From IMG/VR virus record IMGVR_UViG_3300037346_000220, positions 1 through 64,000 of that record: a DNA stretch of 64,000 bases; one strand, 5' to 3'. Position numbers and translations under genes: made by a program. The stretch's first letter is position 1; each line of letters opens with the position of its first letter. Shown here piece by piece: positions 63,601 to 64,000 of the stretch. Source of the stretch: a virus. Under the pieces are notes generated by a model that was not told where the DNA came from, did no database searches, and saw nothing but the letters and a program-made list of their open reading frames with translations.

Positions 63601-64000
63601 CTTAGCCAAGGTTGGAACTTCAGGAAAGAGGGCAAAGCTGTATGCCGTCAATGCAGCAACAGGCGCAGTAAACGACGGTGTCGCTTTTTATCTTAATGGA
63701 AAGCTTGTCCGTCAACCTGTGATCAATCTAGACCAATGGAACATGCTAGGAGTAACATTCTCGACAGTTCTCAATTTTGACTCATACTCTGGGGGTATCA
63801 GAATTACTGGTCCTCTAATGGTTAATAATGTTTCGCAGTATCAGTCTACAAACCTACAGGAAATTCAGGAGCAAGACTTTAGGCAATGGTCTGAGGTCGC
63901 CACTAACCCAGCAGACATATCAGGACTTGGCTGGAAGTTCTGGAGCAATACATATATTTGGAATGGGGTTCTAGTAAAGTCCTCTACAAATATCTATGGA
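60608..64000 (+). CDS. Giant LamG-like tail protein, 3' end outside window
   Basis: The frame stays open for at least 1131 codons to the window edge. Repeated concanavalin/LamG-like units are visible: RNKEYTFEMWFRPNSF, GAFLRLKLGG, DSASLLINGESVATITF and DVDCVAIYSY, with similar segments later (LYFEKLRM, FYLNGKLVRQPV, INLDQWNMLGVTF). Such proteins form large carbohydrate-binding parts of actinophage tails. TAAAAT with a TGC extension ends 6 nt before ATG 60608, predicting a leaderless mRNA. Confidence 0.85.
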   Translation, partial: MSQPSNLYAEKIFAEHPIALWALEEQVDYLSLVSDPQRDFSQWQPVNSEVLSPDSSALDYPAPYPLSPLGLMSLTTSTSGFTSFGAASPLAYPVMVDSFSSTKDTFCIGIHLLAVSQTVLSISVGYTYVDSETGLPVTKATSFPVSSNTNWSFISETFSVSEINSESFYPSISVVSAHPESITGPITHLVYVNGLTVGQNSEEFNYGSLGISPSGQEENIFGVEPSDILVPSDQYGIVGRKAYYVVKGGNNLVSQNSGMPLVYGAQNATVMTNSQGTPNLLIPGYGFMNDSGRNKEYTFEMWFRPNSFATSSTRIFGPVASNDGIYIDGAFLRLKLGGSIASHYVGDSFRPMLVNIKTLKDSASLLINGESVATITFDSATIPLPAPKLDGKNQDFLAFYTSDAVPQIDVDCVAIYSYSVPSLVAKRRMAYGQAVEFPENVNTAYSGTTAYFDYNFADYTNNYSYPNIGRWYQGISDNLVFDNDVLSTPSYGLPQLVMQDETTYKNWVSENSDNQVVDEDLFFSFSSPGYLYFEKLRMLTQDTRAIYMVFETSGYSENKQVLLRVEDNLTTNNFEVSVTGSDVSYTLNYQGVETSLYTESDLIANTKAFAGIDIDGLAKYFGRTFTAFFGNKSRLSVYVGSDKDFESPFSGKIYSINFCTNKNFQKVSAFFQDPEIISTDFVADAGDNYFGTDASTWFRTFDGGFVDSFSLDGAASHIASYSLRAKSIFDNYSIDILADSYWEDYIPLKHFAQYVTNSDSGSYYDLDFLQFNVGYPAIRKFLAGSFDTSNSSVKSYITFQYLATGATAQPGYFTETMSAPQSGIVEPGDNWMTTRYEVVNGSIIYLPKNIDFLDIALVTSLEIVSQGISLDKIKIKSLEYASQAFNGDTSNPIGTRFGLPVFPYRKYNLYYDYKTRNPYKIYKRGSPYLYLTSDSGIKKVGEQERVTDRGLSIPVNLNLSEKYRVVSMQMAMRFDEESFPDKVRVFEVEAKNSYIKFYLAKVGTSGKRAKLYAVNAATGAVNDGVAFYLNGKLVRQPVINLDQWNMLGVTFSTVLNFDSYSGGIRITGPLMVNNVSQYQSTNLQEIQEQDFRQWSEVATNPADISGLGWKFWSNTYIWNGVLVKSSTNIYG

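Overview
The window is a slice of a large, AT-leaning tailed-phage genome (Caudoviricetes) that most likely infects an actinobacterium. The host signal comes from a WhiB-like transcription factor (8551-8841), a DUF7455 protein, ThyX and NrdH. The base composition is lower in GC than typical Streptomyces or Mycobacterium phages, which would fit a low-GC environmental actinobacterium; that host guess is inference only. No packaging, capsid, replication polymerase, integrase, tRNA or CRISPR genes were seen, and genes run off both ends, so this is an internal segment.

Layout. (1) 1-6 kb: a surface or macromolecule modification block (DUF6065-like protein, glycosyltransferase, two 2OG-Fe(II) oxygenases, SGNH hydrolase, carbamoyltransferase) that leads into an M23-LysM endolysin. 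(2) 6-10 kb: small zinc-ribbon and hypothetical genes, WhiB, two membrane proteins and a probable holin, closed by a terminator. (3) 10-23 kb: a second, richer modification block (GT61, APH-like kinase plus nucleotidyltransferase, three oxygenase or cupin proteins, epimerase/dehydratase, GT60-like transferase, PIG-L deacetylase, second carbamoyltransferase, UDP-sugar dehydrogenase, alpha/beta hydrolase) mixed with nucleotide and host-takeover genes (NrdH, GroES, ThyX, HNH). (4) 23-28 kb: mostly tiny rightward genes, a DEDD exonuclease, a PD-(D/E)XK nuclease and a DoxX-like membrane protein. (5) 28.4-40.8 kb: about forty small leftward genes, very likely early genes, organised by a repeated promoter element (consensus AATGTCWGACCCC, then 5 nt, then a -10). 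(6) 40.2-42.4 kb: an SGNH hydrolase, a coiled-coil membrane protein, phased repeats and a strong terminator. (7) 42.5-64 kb: rightward adsorption apparatus made of collagen-like fibres, Mtd/T4-like fibres with shared modules, PASTA, FN3 and cysteine-rich proteins, and a giant LamG-like protein that leaves the window, interrupted by an orphan leftward lytic transglycosylase.

Two features stand out. First, some 25 or more genes on both strands have an extended -10 (TGNTATAAT-like) placed 5-9 nt, usually exactly 6 nt, before the start codon, which predicts leaderless mRNAs on a wide scale. Second, the window combines collagen-like fibres with several 2OG oxygenases, glycosyltransferases, two carbamoyltransferases and sugar-nucleotide enzymes. 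This suggests a phage-encoded system that decorates fibres, DNA or the host surface.
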